Source: Maricaulis alexandrii (lineage in GTDB: Bacteria; Pseudomonadota; Alphaproteobacteria; Caulobacterales; Maricaulaceae). From it: a stretch of 64,000 bases of DNA. Below the pieces are notes generated by a model. It saw nothing but the letters and a program-made list of their open reading frames with translations, was not told the origin of the DNA and ran no database searches. This document shows positions 45,744 through 56,900 of the stretch, in pieces (position 1 is the first letter of the stretch; every line of letters starts with the position of its first letter). The stretch spans positions 186,001 to 250,000 of the forward strand of contig NZ_SWKP01000003.1 in the NCBI RefSeq assembly GCF_005871165.1, written 5' to 3'. A program made the position numbers and the translations under genes.

Positions 45744-47147
45744 ATGTCGCTGGCCGCTCTCCTCCGGCCCTTGGGTGCTCTGTGGGTGTTGGTGGCGCTG
45801 ATTTCGCTGCTGGCCTCACTGGCCGCTGTCGCGGTCGGGGAGCCGCACCTGGCCCCCTTCTTCCTGATCTCGGCCGGTCTGGCTCTGGTGCCAGGCCTGC
45901 TGGTTCTGGCAGCGACGCAGGGGATCCGCTTCCGGGCCAGTGCGCTGGATGCGCTCGGCCTGGCCTTGCTGGCCTGGGTCACCACACCGGCTGTGGCGGC
46001 ACTGCCTTTCTGGATATCGGGCTATTTCGATCCGATCGACTCCCTGTTCGAAGCCTATTCGGCCGTGACAACAACCGGCGCGACCCTGTTGCCAGCGGAT
46101 CAATTGCCTCGCTCCCTGGTGTTCTGGCGCGCCATCATGGCCTGGTTTGGCGGTTACGGGACGCTCTTGCTCGCGATTGCGGTGTTTGCGGCTCTGGACC
46201 GGGACGTGCCGGCCATCCGCCGTTCGCCTTTGCTGACCATCCGTCCGGACAATGTCTTTTCCCACCTCTCCCTGTCGGCCCGGCGTGTGGCCATCATCTA
46301 TGCGGTGATCACGGCTTTCATCTGGCTGGGTCTGCTTTTTTCCGGCACTGAATTGTTCAATGCCACGGTGCTGGCCATGGGGGCGGTGTCGACCAGTGGC
46401 TACATGCCCGCTGATGGTGGCCTCCTGCCGAATTTCGGGGCGTTGGCGACTTTGTGCGTGGCTGTCGGGAGCCTCGCCGGCAGTCTCAATATTGCGTTGT
46501 TCTGGGATGTGCTGCGCGATCGGGGTGTGCTGAAGGATCCGGACATGGTCGGGATCGGCATCCTGACGGTGGGCTTGGCCGGGCTCTATGTCGTGGCCGC
46601 ACCGGACATGGCGCATACCCATGTGCTCGACGCGCTCTTCATGGTGACCACGGCGGGCTATTCCGTGGCGGGTACACTGTCCCCGGTCCCCATCGCGGCT
46701 GTCTTCGTGGCCCTGATCGGCGGGGCGGCGGCATCGACCTCCGGCGGGATCAAAGTGTCGCGCATTCTGCTTCTCTGGCGACGCATGGGGTCGGAACTGG
46801 CTGTGCTGGCCGACCCGTCCAGTATCGTTCCGGTCTCCTTCCGCGGACGTCCGGCGCGGGATTCCGCCCTGATCGGGATCTGGGCCTATGTTCTGGGTTT
46901 CCTGGCCTGTCTGGGCCTGGGAGCCTTGCTGTTGAGCCTGACCGGCATGGATTTCGAGACGGCCTTTCTGGCGAACGCCTCGGCGCTGGCCAATATCGGC
47001 CCGTTGCTGAACGAAGTCCGGGCCGGTGATGGCTGGCGGGATATTGCAGACAGCGCGAAGCCCATCCTTATTTCCGCCATGGTCCTGGGGCGTCTGGAAG
47101 TGCTGGCCGCCGTGGCCGCGATCTGGGCCCTGTTCATCCGCAATTGA
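45744..47147 (+). CDS. trkH: Trk potassium transporter membrane subunit TrkH
   Basis: A 467-residue inner-membrane K+ channel-like protein with about 10-12 helices. Four selectivity-filter-like turns are visible: TTTGATLL (about 109), AVSTSGYMP (about 213), MVTTAGYSVAG (about 300) and NASALANIGPLL (about 411). TTGATLL and STSGGIKVSR are typical TrkH phrases. It is expected to be gated by TrkA. Confidence 0.95.
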   Translation: MSLAALLRPLGALWVLVALISLLASLAAVAVGEPHLAPFFLISAGLALVPGLLVLAATQGIRFRASALDALGLALLAWVTTPAVAALPFWISGYFDPIDSLFEAYSAVTTTGATLLPADQLPRSLVFWRAIMAWFGGYGTLLLAIAVFAALDRDVPAIRRSPLLTIRPDNVFSHLSLSARRVAIIYAVITAFIWLGLLFSGTELFNATVLAMGAVSTSGYMPADGGLLPNFGALATLCVAVGSLAGSLNIALFWDVLRDRGVLKDPDMVGIGILTVGLAGLYVVAAPDMAHTHVLDALFMVTTAGYSVAGTLSPVPIAAVFVALIGGAAASTSGGIKVSRILLLWRRMGSELAVLADPSSIVPVSFRGRPARDSALIGIWAYVLGFLACLGLGALLLSLTGMDFETAFLANASALANIGPLLNEVRAGDGWRDIADSAKPILISAMVLGRLEVLAAVAAIWALFIRN

Positions 47148-47157
47148 GACTTTCGCC

Positions 47158-48006
47158 GTGTCACGCTTCTCCTACGTCAATGGCCGTTTCCTCCGTCACG
47201 CTGATGCATCCGTCTCCATAGATGACCGTGGCTTCTTGTTCGGGGATGCGATCTATGAGGTGTGGAGCGTCCGCTCGGGCACGCTGCTGGATGCTGCGGG
47301 GCATTTTGCCCGGCTTCAGCGGTCCCTGGGAGAGCTGAAGATCGATCTGCCCCTGTCACTGGCCGCCTTGCGCCTGGTGATCCGCGAACTCCTGCGCCGC
47401 AACCGGGTCCGCGACGGGTTGGTCTATCTGGAGATCTCGCGCGGTGCCGCGCGCCGGGACCACGCCTTTCCGCCTGCCGGGACACCGCCCACCCTGGTCC
47501 TGACCTGCAAGCGGATCGATTTTGACGCTGCGGGCAAGCGCGCGGAAACGGGGATCGGGATCATCAGTGTTCCGGACCAGAGATGGGGGCGGTGTGACAT
47601 CAAGACGGTCAATCTGCTTCCCAATGTGTTGGCGAAACAGGCCGCGCGGGAAGCGGGGGCGTTCGAGGCCTGGCTGGTCGACCAGGCGGGTCTGGTCACG
47701 GAAGGCGCTTCGAGCAATGCCTGGATCCTGACGCAAGACGGTGTCCTGGTGACCCGCCCGGCAGATCATTCCATCCTGCACGGCATCACCCGGGCCACCG
47801 TGATGCGCCTGGCCAAGGCGGAGGGCTATGCGGTTGAAGAGCGCGGCTTCAGCCTCGAAGAAGCCCAGTCCGCGCGGGAAGCCTTCATTACCTCGGCCAC
47901 GACCTTCGTGACGCCGGTGGTGCGGATCGATGATCGCCCGGTCGGAAACGGGGCACCGGGCTCTCTGGCCGCGCACTTGCGCCAAGCCTATCTGGAGGCT
48001 CACTGA
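47158..48006 (+). CDS. D-amino-acid aminotransferase (fold-type IV PLP enzyme)
   Basis: A 282-residue class IV aminotransferase, most like D-alanine aminotransferase, which supplies D-glutamate or D-alanine for peptidoglycan or degrades D-amino acids. DDRGFLFGDAIYEV (about 22-35), PLP Lys149 in RCDIKTVNLL and TEGASSNAWI are the main motifs; the DIK-x-x-NLL box matches Bacillus D-AAT rather than IlvE. The start is the GTG at 47158, 10 bp after trkH. Its place between trkH and hfq is typical of the class. Confidence 0.88.
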   Translation: MSRFSYVNGRFLRHADASVSIDDRGFLFGDAIYEVWSVRSGTLLDAAGHFARLQRSLGELKIDLPLSLAALRLVIRELLRRNRVRDGLVYLEISRGAARRDHAFPPAGTPPTLVLTCKRIDFDAAGKRAETGIGIISVPDQRWGRCDIKTVNLLPNVLAKQAAREAGAFEAWLVDQAGLVTEGASSNAWILTQDGVLVTRPADHSILHGITRATVMRLAKAEGYAVEERGFSLEEAQSAREAFITSATTFVTPVVRIDDRPVGNGAPGSLAAHLRQAYLEAH

Positions 48007-48111
48007 GCCAAATTCAGAGTCTGCCAGCAAGATGAGATGGTTGCAGGGCGTAGCCTGGCCTGTATACCCTGTTTACCGAATCGCATTTGCAACGGCGCAT
48101 CTGGAGCCATT

Positions 48112-48387
48112 ATGTCCCACGACAAAAAACAAAATCTGCAGGACGCATTCCTGAACTCAGTGCGTAAGACGAAGACTCCCTTGACCATTTTCCTGGTTAA
48201 CGGCGTCAAGCTTCAGGGCGTTGTGACCTGGTTCGATAACTTCTGTGTTCTTCTTCGCCGGGATGGTTTGTCCCAGCTGGTCTACAAACACGCGATCTCG
48301 ACCATCATGCCGGCCGCGCCGGTGCAGCTGTTCGAGGGTGAAAAGTCCGATGAAGAGAGCACGGTAGCTGAGAGCGCCACCGATTGA
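48112..48387 (+). CDS. hfq: RNA chaperone Hfq
   Basis: A 91-residue Sm-like protein forming hexamers that pair small RNAs with mRNAs. Sm1 is [25 protein letters not shown] and Sm2 is [11 protein letters not shown] with the conserved KHA-ST. The acidic tail ([17 protein letters not shown]) is short, as in Alphaproteobacteria. The start is the ATG at 48112 ([11 protein letters not shown]). It overlaps hflX by 4 bases. Confidence 0.97.
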   Translation: MSHDKKQNLQDAFLNSVRKTKTPLTIFLVNGVKLQGVVTWFDNFCVLLRRDGLSQLVYKHAISTIMPAAPVQLFEGEKSDEESTVAESATD

Positions 48388-49736
48388 TTGAGCGCGAGGC
48401 GCCGGTTTCCCGCGCCCTTGTCATTCATCCGACCGGTCGTGACGGCCTGAACCGTGCTGACGCACGGCTTGAGGAAGCCACGGGTCTGGCCGAAGCCCTC
48501 GACCTTGAAGTGGCCGAGGCCTTTATCGTGTCCACGCGCAAGATCGATGCGGGCCGGTATTTCGGGCGAGGCAAGCTGGCCGAGCTCAAGGAGCGCATCG
48601 TCGAGGGCAAGGCGGATGTCGCCGTCATCGATACGGCCCTGTCGCCGATCCAGCAGCGAAATCTGGAAAAATCCTGGAATGTGAAGGTCATTGACCGGAC
48701 CGGACTGATCCTGGAAATCTTCGGCCAGCGCGCGCGGACCAAGGAAGGCGTTTTGCAGGTCGAGCTGGCGCGTCTGGCTTATGAGCGTTCTCGTCTGGTG
48801 CGGACCTGGACCCACCTGGAACGCCAGCGCGGCGGGCGGGGCTTTCTGGCCGGTCCGGGTGAAACCCAGATCGAGACCGACCGCCGCCTGCTGAACGAGA
48901 AGATGGCCAAGCTGCGGCGTCAGCTGGACGAGGTGCGGCGCACCCGTGGTCTGCACCGGGCCCAGCGCCAGGATGTTCCGTATCCGACGGTGGCCCTCGT
49001 CGGCTACACCAATGCCGGCAAATCGACCCTGTTCAACCGGCTGACCGGTGCGGGTGTGTTCGCCCAGGACATGCCGTTTGCGACGCTGGATCCCACGGTT
49101 AGGGCGTTGGAGCTAGACAATGGAACAACGCTGCTTCTGTCGGACACGGTGGGTTTCATCACCGATCTACCGACCGAACTGATTGCCGCTTTCCGGGCCA
49201 CGCTCGAAGAGGTGCGGGAGGCCGACCTTCTGGTTCATGTCATTGATGCCTCCGACCCCGACCGGGACGGCCGTATCGAGGATGTCGAAAACGTCCTCGA
49301 CGCGATCGAGGCCGGCCCGCGGCACGAGCAGGCGATGATCGAAGCTTGGAACAAGGCGGACTGTCTCGACGTCGATTCCGCCGAAGATCTGGCCTACACG
49401 GCCCAGATCGCCAATCTCAAGGCGGAGCGGGCGGTCAAGCTGCCGATCTCGGCGGTCACGGGCGATGGCGTGGACGCGCTGCTTGCGGCAATCGAGAAAG
49501 CCCTGGCCCGTGATGATGAGAAGCTGGTGATTTCGATCGCGCCGGCCCAGGCCCGGGCGCTCGCCTGGCTTCACGAGAATGGCGACATCATTGATACGCA
49601 GATTGACCCCGAGACCGGGGACAGCACCGTTGAAGTCCGTTTGCCGCCCGTTCAGGCGGGACGTTTCCGGGCCCAGTTTCCGGAAGTCGCGGTTCCGCAG
49701 GGCATCGCCGAACCGCCCGCCGAGGACGATTACTGA
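48384..49736 (+). CDS. hflX: ribosome-associated GTPase HflX
   Basis: A 450-residue GTPase that splits stalled ribosomes. The N-terminal domain has [14 protein letters not shown] and [19 protein letters not shown], then the coiled-coil linker [15 protein letters not shown] motifs are [13 protein letters not shown] (about 209), DTVGFI and NKAD. It starts with a TTG overlapping the hfq stop (TTGA), so translation is coupled. The hfq-hflX pair is a long-standing operon in Proteobacteria. Its 3' end overlaps the convergent mazG gene by 7 bases. Confidence 0.95.
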   Translation: MIEREAPVSRALVIHPTGRDGLNRADARLEEATGLAEALDLEVAEAFIVSTRKIDAGRYFGRGKLAELKERIVEGKADVAVIDTALSPIQQRNLEKSWNVKVIDRTGLILEIFGQRARTKEGVLQVELARLAYERSRLVRTWTHLERQRGGRGFLAGPGETQIETDRRLLNEKMAKLRRQLDEVRRTRGLHRAQRQDVPYPTVALVGYTNAGKSTLFNRLTGAGVFAQDMPFATLDPTVRALELDNGTTLLLSDTVGFITDLPTELIAAFRATLEEVREADLLVHVIDASDPDRDGRIEDVENVLDAIEAGPRHEQAMIEAWNKADCLDVDSAEDLAYTAQIANLKAERAVKLPISAVTGDGVDALLAAIEKALARDDEKLVISIAPAQARALAWLHENGDIIDTQIDPETGDSTVEVRLPPVQAGRFRAQFPEVAVPQGIAEPPAEDDY

Positions 49737-50545
49737 GCGGCTTTCGCGGCCTTGTCGGCGGCCTTGGCTTCATCCCAGAGGGTTTCCATTTCCTCGAGGC
49801 TGGCGTCGTCCGGCGTGCGGCCCTGTTCGCGGAGACGCGCCTCAATATGGCGGAAGCGGCGTTCGAACTTGGCGTTGGCCGTCCGTGTAGCCGTTTCAAC
49901 ATCTACTTTCAGTTTTCGTCCCAAGTTTGTGCAAACAAACATTAAATCGCCAATCTCCTCGGCAATGTCATCGGCATTCTTGCGGCTCATCGCCTCGCGC
50001 ACTTCACCGATTTCCTCCTCGATCTTGGCAAAGACCTGTTCCGCGTCAGGCCAGTCGAAACCGACCCGGGCAGCGCGCTTCTGGAGTTTTTGGGCACGTT
50101 TGAGGGCGGGCAGGGCGACCGGAACATCATCGAGCACGCCATCGCCCTTGTCCGATTGCTGTCGCTCGGTCGCCTTGATGGCCTCCCATTCGGCGGTCTG
50201 GGTTTCGCTGTCCCGTGTTGTCGCGTCGCCGAAAACATGCGGGTGCCGGCGGATCATCTTGTCATTGATGGCCTGGCAGACATCGTTGAAATCGAAAAGG
50301 TTTTCTTCTTCTGCCATCTGGCTGTGGAATACGACCTGGAGAAGCAGGTCGCCCAGCTCATCCTTCAATTCCCCGAAGTGCCCCCGCTCGATGGCGTCGG
50401 CGACTTCATAAGCCTCCTCGATCGTGTAGGGCGCGATCGTGCTGAAATCCTGTTCGAGGTCCCAGGGGCAGCCGCCGTCCGGATTGCGTAATTGCGCCAT
50501 GATTTGCCGGAGCTGATCGATCGGGGCGAGGGCGGTATCCGGCAT
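49730..50545 (-). CDS. mazG: nucleoside triphosphate pyrophosphohydrolase MazG
   Basis: A 271-residue housecleaning enzyme that hydrolyses NTPs and dNTPs to monophosphate and pyrophosphate. It has two MazG domains. The first shows GGCPWDLEQDF (about 24-34), EEAYEVADAIE and ELGDLLLQVVFH; the second shows GFDWPDAEQVFAKIEEEIGEV and EEIGDLMFVCTNL. The EExxE-type acidic metal sites are present in both. The start is the ATG at 50545 (MPDTALAP). The gene converges on hflX. Confidence 0.95.
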   Translation of the reverse strand: MPDTALAPIDQLRQIMAQLRNPDGGCPWDLEQDFSTIAPYTIEEAYEVADAIERGHFGELKDELGDLLLQVVFHSQMAEEENLFDFNDVCQAINDKMIRRHPHVFGDATTRDSETQTAEWEAIKATERQQSDKGDGVLDDVPVALPALKRAQKLQKRAARVGFDWPDAEQVFAKIEEEIGEVREAMSRKNADDIAEEIGDLMFVCTNLGRKLKVDVETATRTANAKFERRFRHIEARLREQGRTPDDASLEEMETLWDEAKAADKAAKAAQ

Positions 50546-50978
50546 GACGGCATCCTGTTTCGTTTGGGGGCGATTGTGTTCGCATCGGGAGGCGTCCGCC
50601 ATACCTAAACCATGAAACAGTGGCCAGAGGTGGGGACTGATTATACTTCATGCCGCGACGCAGGAAACATGAAGGGGTAAGCCTAATGGCTTGAAACTGT
50701 GAGACTATATCTCAGAGCGCGAATCGCGGGAAGCATGATGCCAAGCGCTAAGGCGTCTATTTGTCTGACAATAAATCGTCATTGTGCGGTGCAGCAAACT
50801 GGTGAAAACGTTAAGTATGCGTAAATCGATGCTTCTTCGGGAACGCAATTGCATGTAGTGTCTGATCTGAAACCGAATTCTGGGATGAATTCGATTCGAA
50901 CGGGGTGTGGGCATCCGCCGTTGCGAGACTGGATGACTGGCTGATCTGGGTGCTCATTCGGGCGCCCTGGGGGGAATA
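50546..50978 (+). promoter_or_regulatory. control region upstream of the giant autotransporter gene
   Basis: 433 bp without a credible gene, distinctly AT-richer than its surroundings. It must carry the mazG promoter on one strand and the autotransporter promoter on the other. A small palindrome AAGCC-TAAT-GGCTT lies at 50679-50692. TTAA-N7-TAAA at 50811-50825 resembles, with one mismatch, the CtrA site TTAA-N7-TTAA. A strong ribosome site GGGGGGA precedes the ATG at 50979. Confidence 0.45.
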
Positions 50979-53900
50979 ATGAACGTCTTGAAGATTTCGT
51001 CGCTCGTGAGCGGTGCCGCAAACCTGCTGACCCATGTTAGCAAGACGCTTCTGCCGGCCCTTGTGCTGGGCTCGGGGCTGGCCGCAGCGACAACTGGTCA
51101 AGGCTTTGCCCAGTCGTTTTCAACAACGTCGGCGATCTCAGACGTCGACGGAGGGCAGCTGCTGGCGGGTGATCAGCTCAGCCTCTCGGTGAATATCTGG
51201 GATTCGGACGCCACCTATAGTTTCGCGGACATCGCCTATTCCGTGGATTTTTCGACGGCGGATAGTGGTATCACTGTCGATACGGTCACCTTCAGCCCTT
51301 ACTGCACAGATGCGACGCGCGGTTTTTCAGAGCAGCCTGGGCCAGAGATTGACGTCTACAATCTGGCGCCGTTCAACATCAACAATCAGGGCTTTGGCTG
51401 TTTTGCGACTTTCACCTTTACGCTGCCAGACGATATCGCGACCGGCACCTATACGGTTGACGTGTCTGATGCGACGGCCACCGCGATCGATGGCAGCATG
51501 GTGGAAACCCCGCACAGCCAGGCCCTGAATGATGCCAGTTTTACGGTCGTGGCCGACACGGTTGGGCCGACGCCGGTGATCTATACACCGGGTAGCGATC
51601 TTCCCGATGAGCCGTTCGATATCTCCATTCAGTGGGGTGAGACCGTCCAGAATTTCGTGTCCGGCGATATTTCTGTGACCAACGGGGCCGTGACCAGTTT
51701 TGATCCGGTGGTCGGTGAAGCGGGCGGCAGTGATGCGGCCAATTTCAATGTCACCATTACGCCGTCGGGCCCCGGCACCGTGACCATTGATGTCCCGGCG
51801 GGTGTGGCCGACGACCTTGCGGGCAACGCCAACACGGATACGGACAGCGCGTCGGTCGAAATCCTGACTCTCGCATCGATGACGTTGCAGGTTCTGACCA
51901 ATCCGGTTGATGCCGGTGATGGTTTCTCATTCAGATTCACAGTCACGAATGACAATCTGTCGGCGTCCCTGTCGTCAGGCGCCCTCAGCATGACTGCCAG
52001 CGATACTCTCTCCGGATTGACGATGAGTCTGGCTTCGACGCCCGCCGAGCCTTGTGGAACGGGATCGGGTGCCGTGCTGACCAACAGCAATGGAACACTT
52101 ACCGTCACGGGAATGGCCTTGGCGGCCGGTGCATCCTGTACGTTTGATGTTGATGCGACAGTCCCCGGTGGGGCGGCCAGCGGGAATTACAATTTCGGAT
52201 TCAACTCCTGGAGTTATTCGCTGGACGGCAACCCCGTCACCGGCTCGGCTGTCGGCGCAACCCTGCAGGTGCCGGGCACGGAGGGCGGCGGCGCGCCGCT
52301 GGTATTCAGCAAGACCTTCTCCGAGGCCTCTGTTTCCCCGGGCTCCACGATTGATGTGGAATACCAGATCGTCCCGGCTGAGGGCTCGGATCTGAGCTCG
52401 GCCACTTTCACGGACGATTTTGACGCAGCCCTGTCCGGCCTCGCCATCACCGGTGATCTGCCGTCAGCCCCTTGCGGCACCGGCTCGTCCCTGTCGGGAA
52501 CCAGCACCTTGACCCTGACGGGCGGCAATCTGGCCGATGGGGAAAGCTGCACCTTCTCGGTGACGCTGACAGTCCCGAGCGGGGCCTCCGGCGGCACCGT
52601 TACCAGCACAACAAGTGATTTGGCGGGCTTTGCTGATGATGGCGGCGGCGCGGCGGCGTTTACCGAAGGCGGGGCGTCCGACAGCTTCCAGGTCAACGTC
52701 GTGGCGCTGACCAACACGCTGAGCACGGACGCGACCTCGCCGGGAGTGGGTGAGGCTTTTGAAGTCACGCTGCGTTTCTCCAAAGCCGTAACCGGCCTCG
52801 ATCTCAGCGATTTCAGCGTCGCCAATGTGGTGCTGAGCAATTTGGCCCCGGTGGCGGGAGAGTTTGCGTACACGTTCGACGCCACGCCCCAGGCGACGGG
52901 GGCCCTGTCGATTTTCCTGCCGGGGGACTCGGTGGTCGATGACGGTTCGAACGGCAACCCGCTATCCAACACGATCAGCTTGACGGCGGTCGCCGCGACG
53001 CCGGAAATCGATGTGACGGGTCTGGGAGTCGCCATAGCCGATGGCACGACTGTGCCGGATCTGAATAACGGCACGAATTTCGGGAGTGTCGGGACGTCGG
53101 GCAGTACGAAAGTCCGGACTTTCGTCATCACCAATTCCGGAACCGGCACGCTGACTTTCACGGGCGGAACCCCGATCACGCTGAGCGGAACGGATGCATC
53201 CGAATTCACCGTGGTCAGCCAACCGTCGACCCTGGCACCGGGAGCCACGTTCGACCTCCAGATCTCCTACGACCCGTCAACCAGTGCGGAACACAATGCG
53301 ACGGTCTCCATCGCGTCGGATGATGCGGACGAGGACCCGTACACCTTTGTCATTCGCGGGACCGGCGCGGCGGGACCGGAAATCACCATTTCCGGCAATT
53401 CAATCGACATTGCCGACGGCGATGTGACGGCCACGACCACCGACCACACGGATTTCGGGTCGATTGATCTGGGTTCCAGCCAGGTCCGCACCTTCACCAT
53501 CACCAATGACGGTGACGGCACGCTGACCCTGGGCGCCAATGCCGTCAGTCTCGACCAGACGGAAAGCCAATTCGCCGTGACCAGTCAGCCGGCGACCACG
53601 CTGGCACCGTCGGCGACGACCACTTTTTCCATCACTTATACCCCCACGACGGTGGGCGCGCGGGCGGCCACGGTGAATGTGGCCAGCGATGACGCCGATG
53701 AAAATCCGTACAATTTCGCCATCGCGGCGACAGGCACGGGCGGTGTTGAAGTCAACCTGACCGGCAACAGCATCGATATCGCGGATGGGGACACGGTTCC
53801 GGCATCCGCCGATGGCACCGATTTCGGTTCGCTGAATGTCGGAGATACGGTCACGCAGACTTTCATCATCCAGAATTCCGGCACCACCACACTGACCCTG

Positions 53901-56900
53901 TCGCCGGCACCCATCGAAGTGTCCGGCCAGAGTGTCGGGTCGACGACCGTGGATGTGTTCGGTTCCTCCGATTTCTCGATCACCAGCCAGCCGAGCACCA
54001 GTATTGCGGCCGGAACGACGTCCAGCTTCGTCGTGTCCTATACGCCCAGTTCCACCGGGACCGTGGCGGCCACGACGATCGCATTCGGCACGGACGACCC
54101 CGACGAGCAACGCTATGAATTCGCGGTGACGGGCTTTGCCACGGCACCGGAAATCGCGGTGACCGGCGAAGGGAATGACATCCCGGACGGTGATACGACT
54201 CCGGTGGCGACGGATGGCACCCTGTTCGGCAGCTATGACGAGGATTCAGGCTCCGAAGCGCAGACCTTCACGATCACCAATAGCGGTGACGGGTTGATGA
54301 CCCTCGGGAGTGACGCGGTCAGTGTCAGCGGAACCAATGCCGCCGATTTCACGGTGACCGCGCAGCCCGCGACCACGGTTGCGGCCTCCGGCGGGACGAC
54401 GACATTCGAAATCACCTTTGACCCGAGCGGCACGGGATCGCGCACGGCGACGATCTCTATCGCCAATGATGATCTGGATGAGGCCCCCTTCACCTTTGCG
54501 GTGGAAGGCGAGGGGCTGGACGTTACGGCTCCGGCGGCCTTCACGGTCGCGTTTGATGATGATCCGATCGGGAGCGCCGAGGCCAGTTCGACGAGCTTCA
54601 CCTTCTCCGGTGCTGAAGTCGGTACGACTTACGACTACTCGATCTCCAGCTCAGGCGGCGGTACCGCCGTCACCGACACCGGTACGATTTCAAGTGCCGG
54701 TCAGACGATCAGTGGCATTGATGTGTCGGGTCTGGGCGATGGCACATTGACCCTGTCCGTGACCCTGGAAGATGCCTCGACCAATTCCACCGGTCCGGAA
54801 ACGGACACGGCGAGCCTGGATCAGACGGCGCCGACCGTCACAATCACCGGGCCGAGCGCGTCGCAGAATGGTGCGTTCACGGCGACCTTCACCTTCTCTG
54901 AAGACGTCACCGGCTTTGCACTGGGCAATATCTCGGTCGGAAATGGCTCGGCGTCTTCTCTGGCCGGTTCGGGCGACACCTACACGGCGACCATTACGCC
55001 GTCCGCGGACGGAACGGTGACGGTTGACGTGGCAGCCGATGTCGCGACCGACGGTGCGGGCAATGGCAATACGGCCGCTTCGCAATTCTCTGTGGAAGCG
55101 GATGTAACGGTTCCGACCGTCGCCATAACAGGTCCGTCCGCAACACAGACCGGCGCTTTCACGGCGACCGTGACCTTCTCCGAGGATGTGAGCGGTTTCG
55201 CGATCGGCGACATTTCCGCCGGCAATGCGACCCTGACGAATTTCTCGACCGTCACCGCCCAAGTCTACACCGTGACCGTCACGCCCTCGGCGGATGGCAG
55301 TGTGACGCTCGATGTTGCGGCGGACGTGGCGACAGACGGGTCCGGAAACGGCAATACGGCGGCGACGCAATTCTCCGTCGAGGCTGATGTGACGGCTCCG
55401 ACCGCGACAATTTCCGGTCCGACAACTCCCCAGAACGGGGCCTTCACGGCGACCATCACCTTCTCGGAAGCTGTGACGGGATTCGCCATTGGTGAAGTCG
55501 TGTCGAGCAATTCCGGCCTGACCGGCTTCTCCGGTTCCGGTGACACCTATACCGTCACCGTGACGCCGTCGGGCGATGGCCCGGTGACCCTGGATGTCGC
55601 CGCTGGCGTGGCAACGGACGCTGCGGGGAATGACAACACGGCGGCCAGCCAGTTCTCCGTAACGGCCGATCTGACGGCACCGACAACGACCATTTCCGGC
55701 CCGACCGATGTCCAGAACGGAACCTTCACGGTCGATTTCGACTTCTCCGAAGATGTGACCGGTTTCGACTTGACCAATGTCACGGTGGGCAATGGTGCCG
55801 CCTCGGTCTTCTCGGGATCCGGTGACAGCTATAGCGTCACGATCACGCCGAGCGCGACGGGTACAGTCACCGTGGATGTGGCGGCGGATGTCGCCACGGA
55901 TGTGGCCGGAAACGGCAACACGGCGGCAACGCAATACTCGGTCGAAGCCGACCTCACTGCACCGACGCTGATCATCAGTGGTCCCTCTGCCACTCAGACC
56001 GGCGCCTTTACGGCGACCTTCACCTTCTCCGAGGCTGTCACCGGCTTTGCCGTGGGCAATATCACGGTGGGCAATGGTTCCGTCTCAGGCCTGTCCGGCT
56101 CCGGCGATACCTATACGGCGACGATCACACCGTCAGCCGATGGTACGGTGACCGTGGATGTCGCGGCCGATGCTGCGGTGGATTCCGGCAATAACGGCAA
56201 TACGGCCGCGTCCCAGTTCTCCGTCGAGGCCGATGTCACAGTGCCGACCGTGGCCATCACCGGACCGTCGGCCACACAGACCGGCGCCTTCACGGCCACC
56301 TTCACCTTCTCCGAAGATGTGACGGGTTTTGCCTTGGGCAATATCTCGGTCGGCAATGGTTCGGCGTCTTCGCTGGCCGGTTCGGGCGATACGTATACCG
56401 CCACCATCACACCGTCCGCGGACGGCACGGTGACCGTGGATGTCGCGGCCGATGCGGCCACGGACGCGGCGGGCAATGGCAATACGGCGGCGACGCAATT
56501 CTCTGTCGGGGCTGACGTCACCGCACCGACCCTGGCCATCACCGGTCCGTCCGCGACGCAAACCGGTGCCTTCACGGCCACTTTCACCTTCTCAGAAGAC
56601 GTGACGGGTTTTGCCCTCGGAAACATCACAGTGGGGAATGGCTCCGCGTCGTCTCTGGCCGGTTCGGGTGACACCTACACCGCCACGATCACGCCGGCTG
56701 CCGATGGCACGGTGACCGTGGATGTTGCGGCCGATGCGGCGTCGGATGCGGCGGGCAATGGCAATACGGCTGCCACCCAGTTTTCGGTCGAGGCGGACAT
56801 TTCCGCCCCGACCCTGACGATCACGGGGCCGTCTGCGGCGCAGACCGGTGCCTTCACGGCCACTTTCACCTTCTCAGAAGATGTTACGGGTTTTGCCCTG

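Noticed and set aside
50811-50825. CtrA-type site TTAA-N7-TAAA before the autotransporter
   Set aside because: One mismatch to the TTAA-N7-TTAA consensus in an AT-rich region is not enough to call a site; kept only as a remark.
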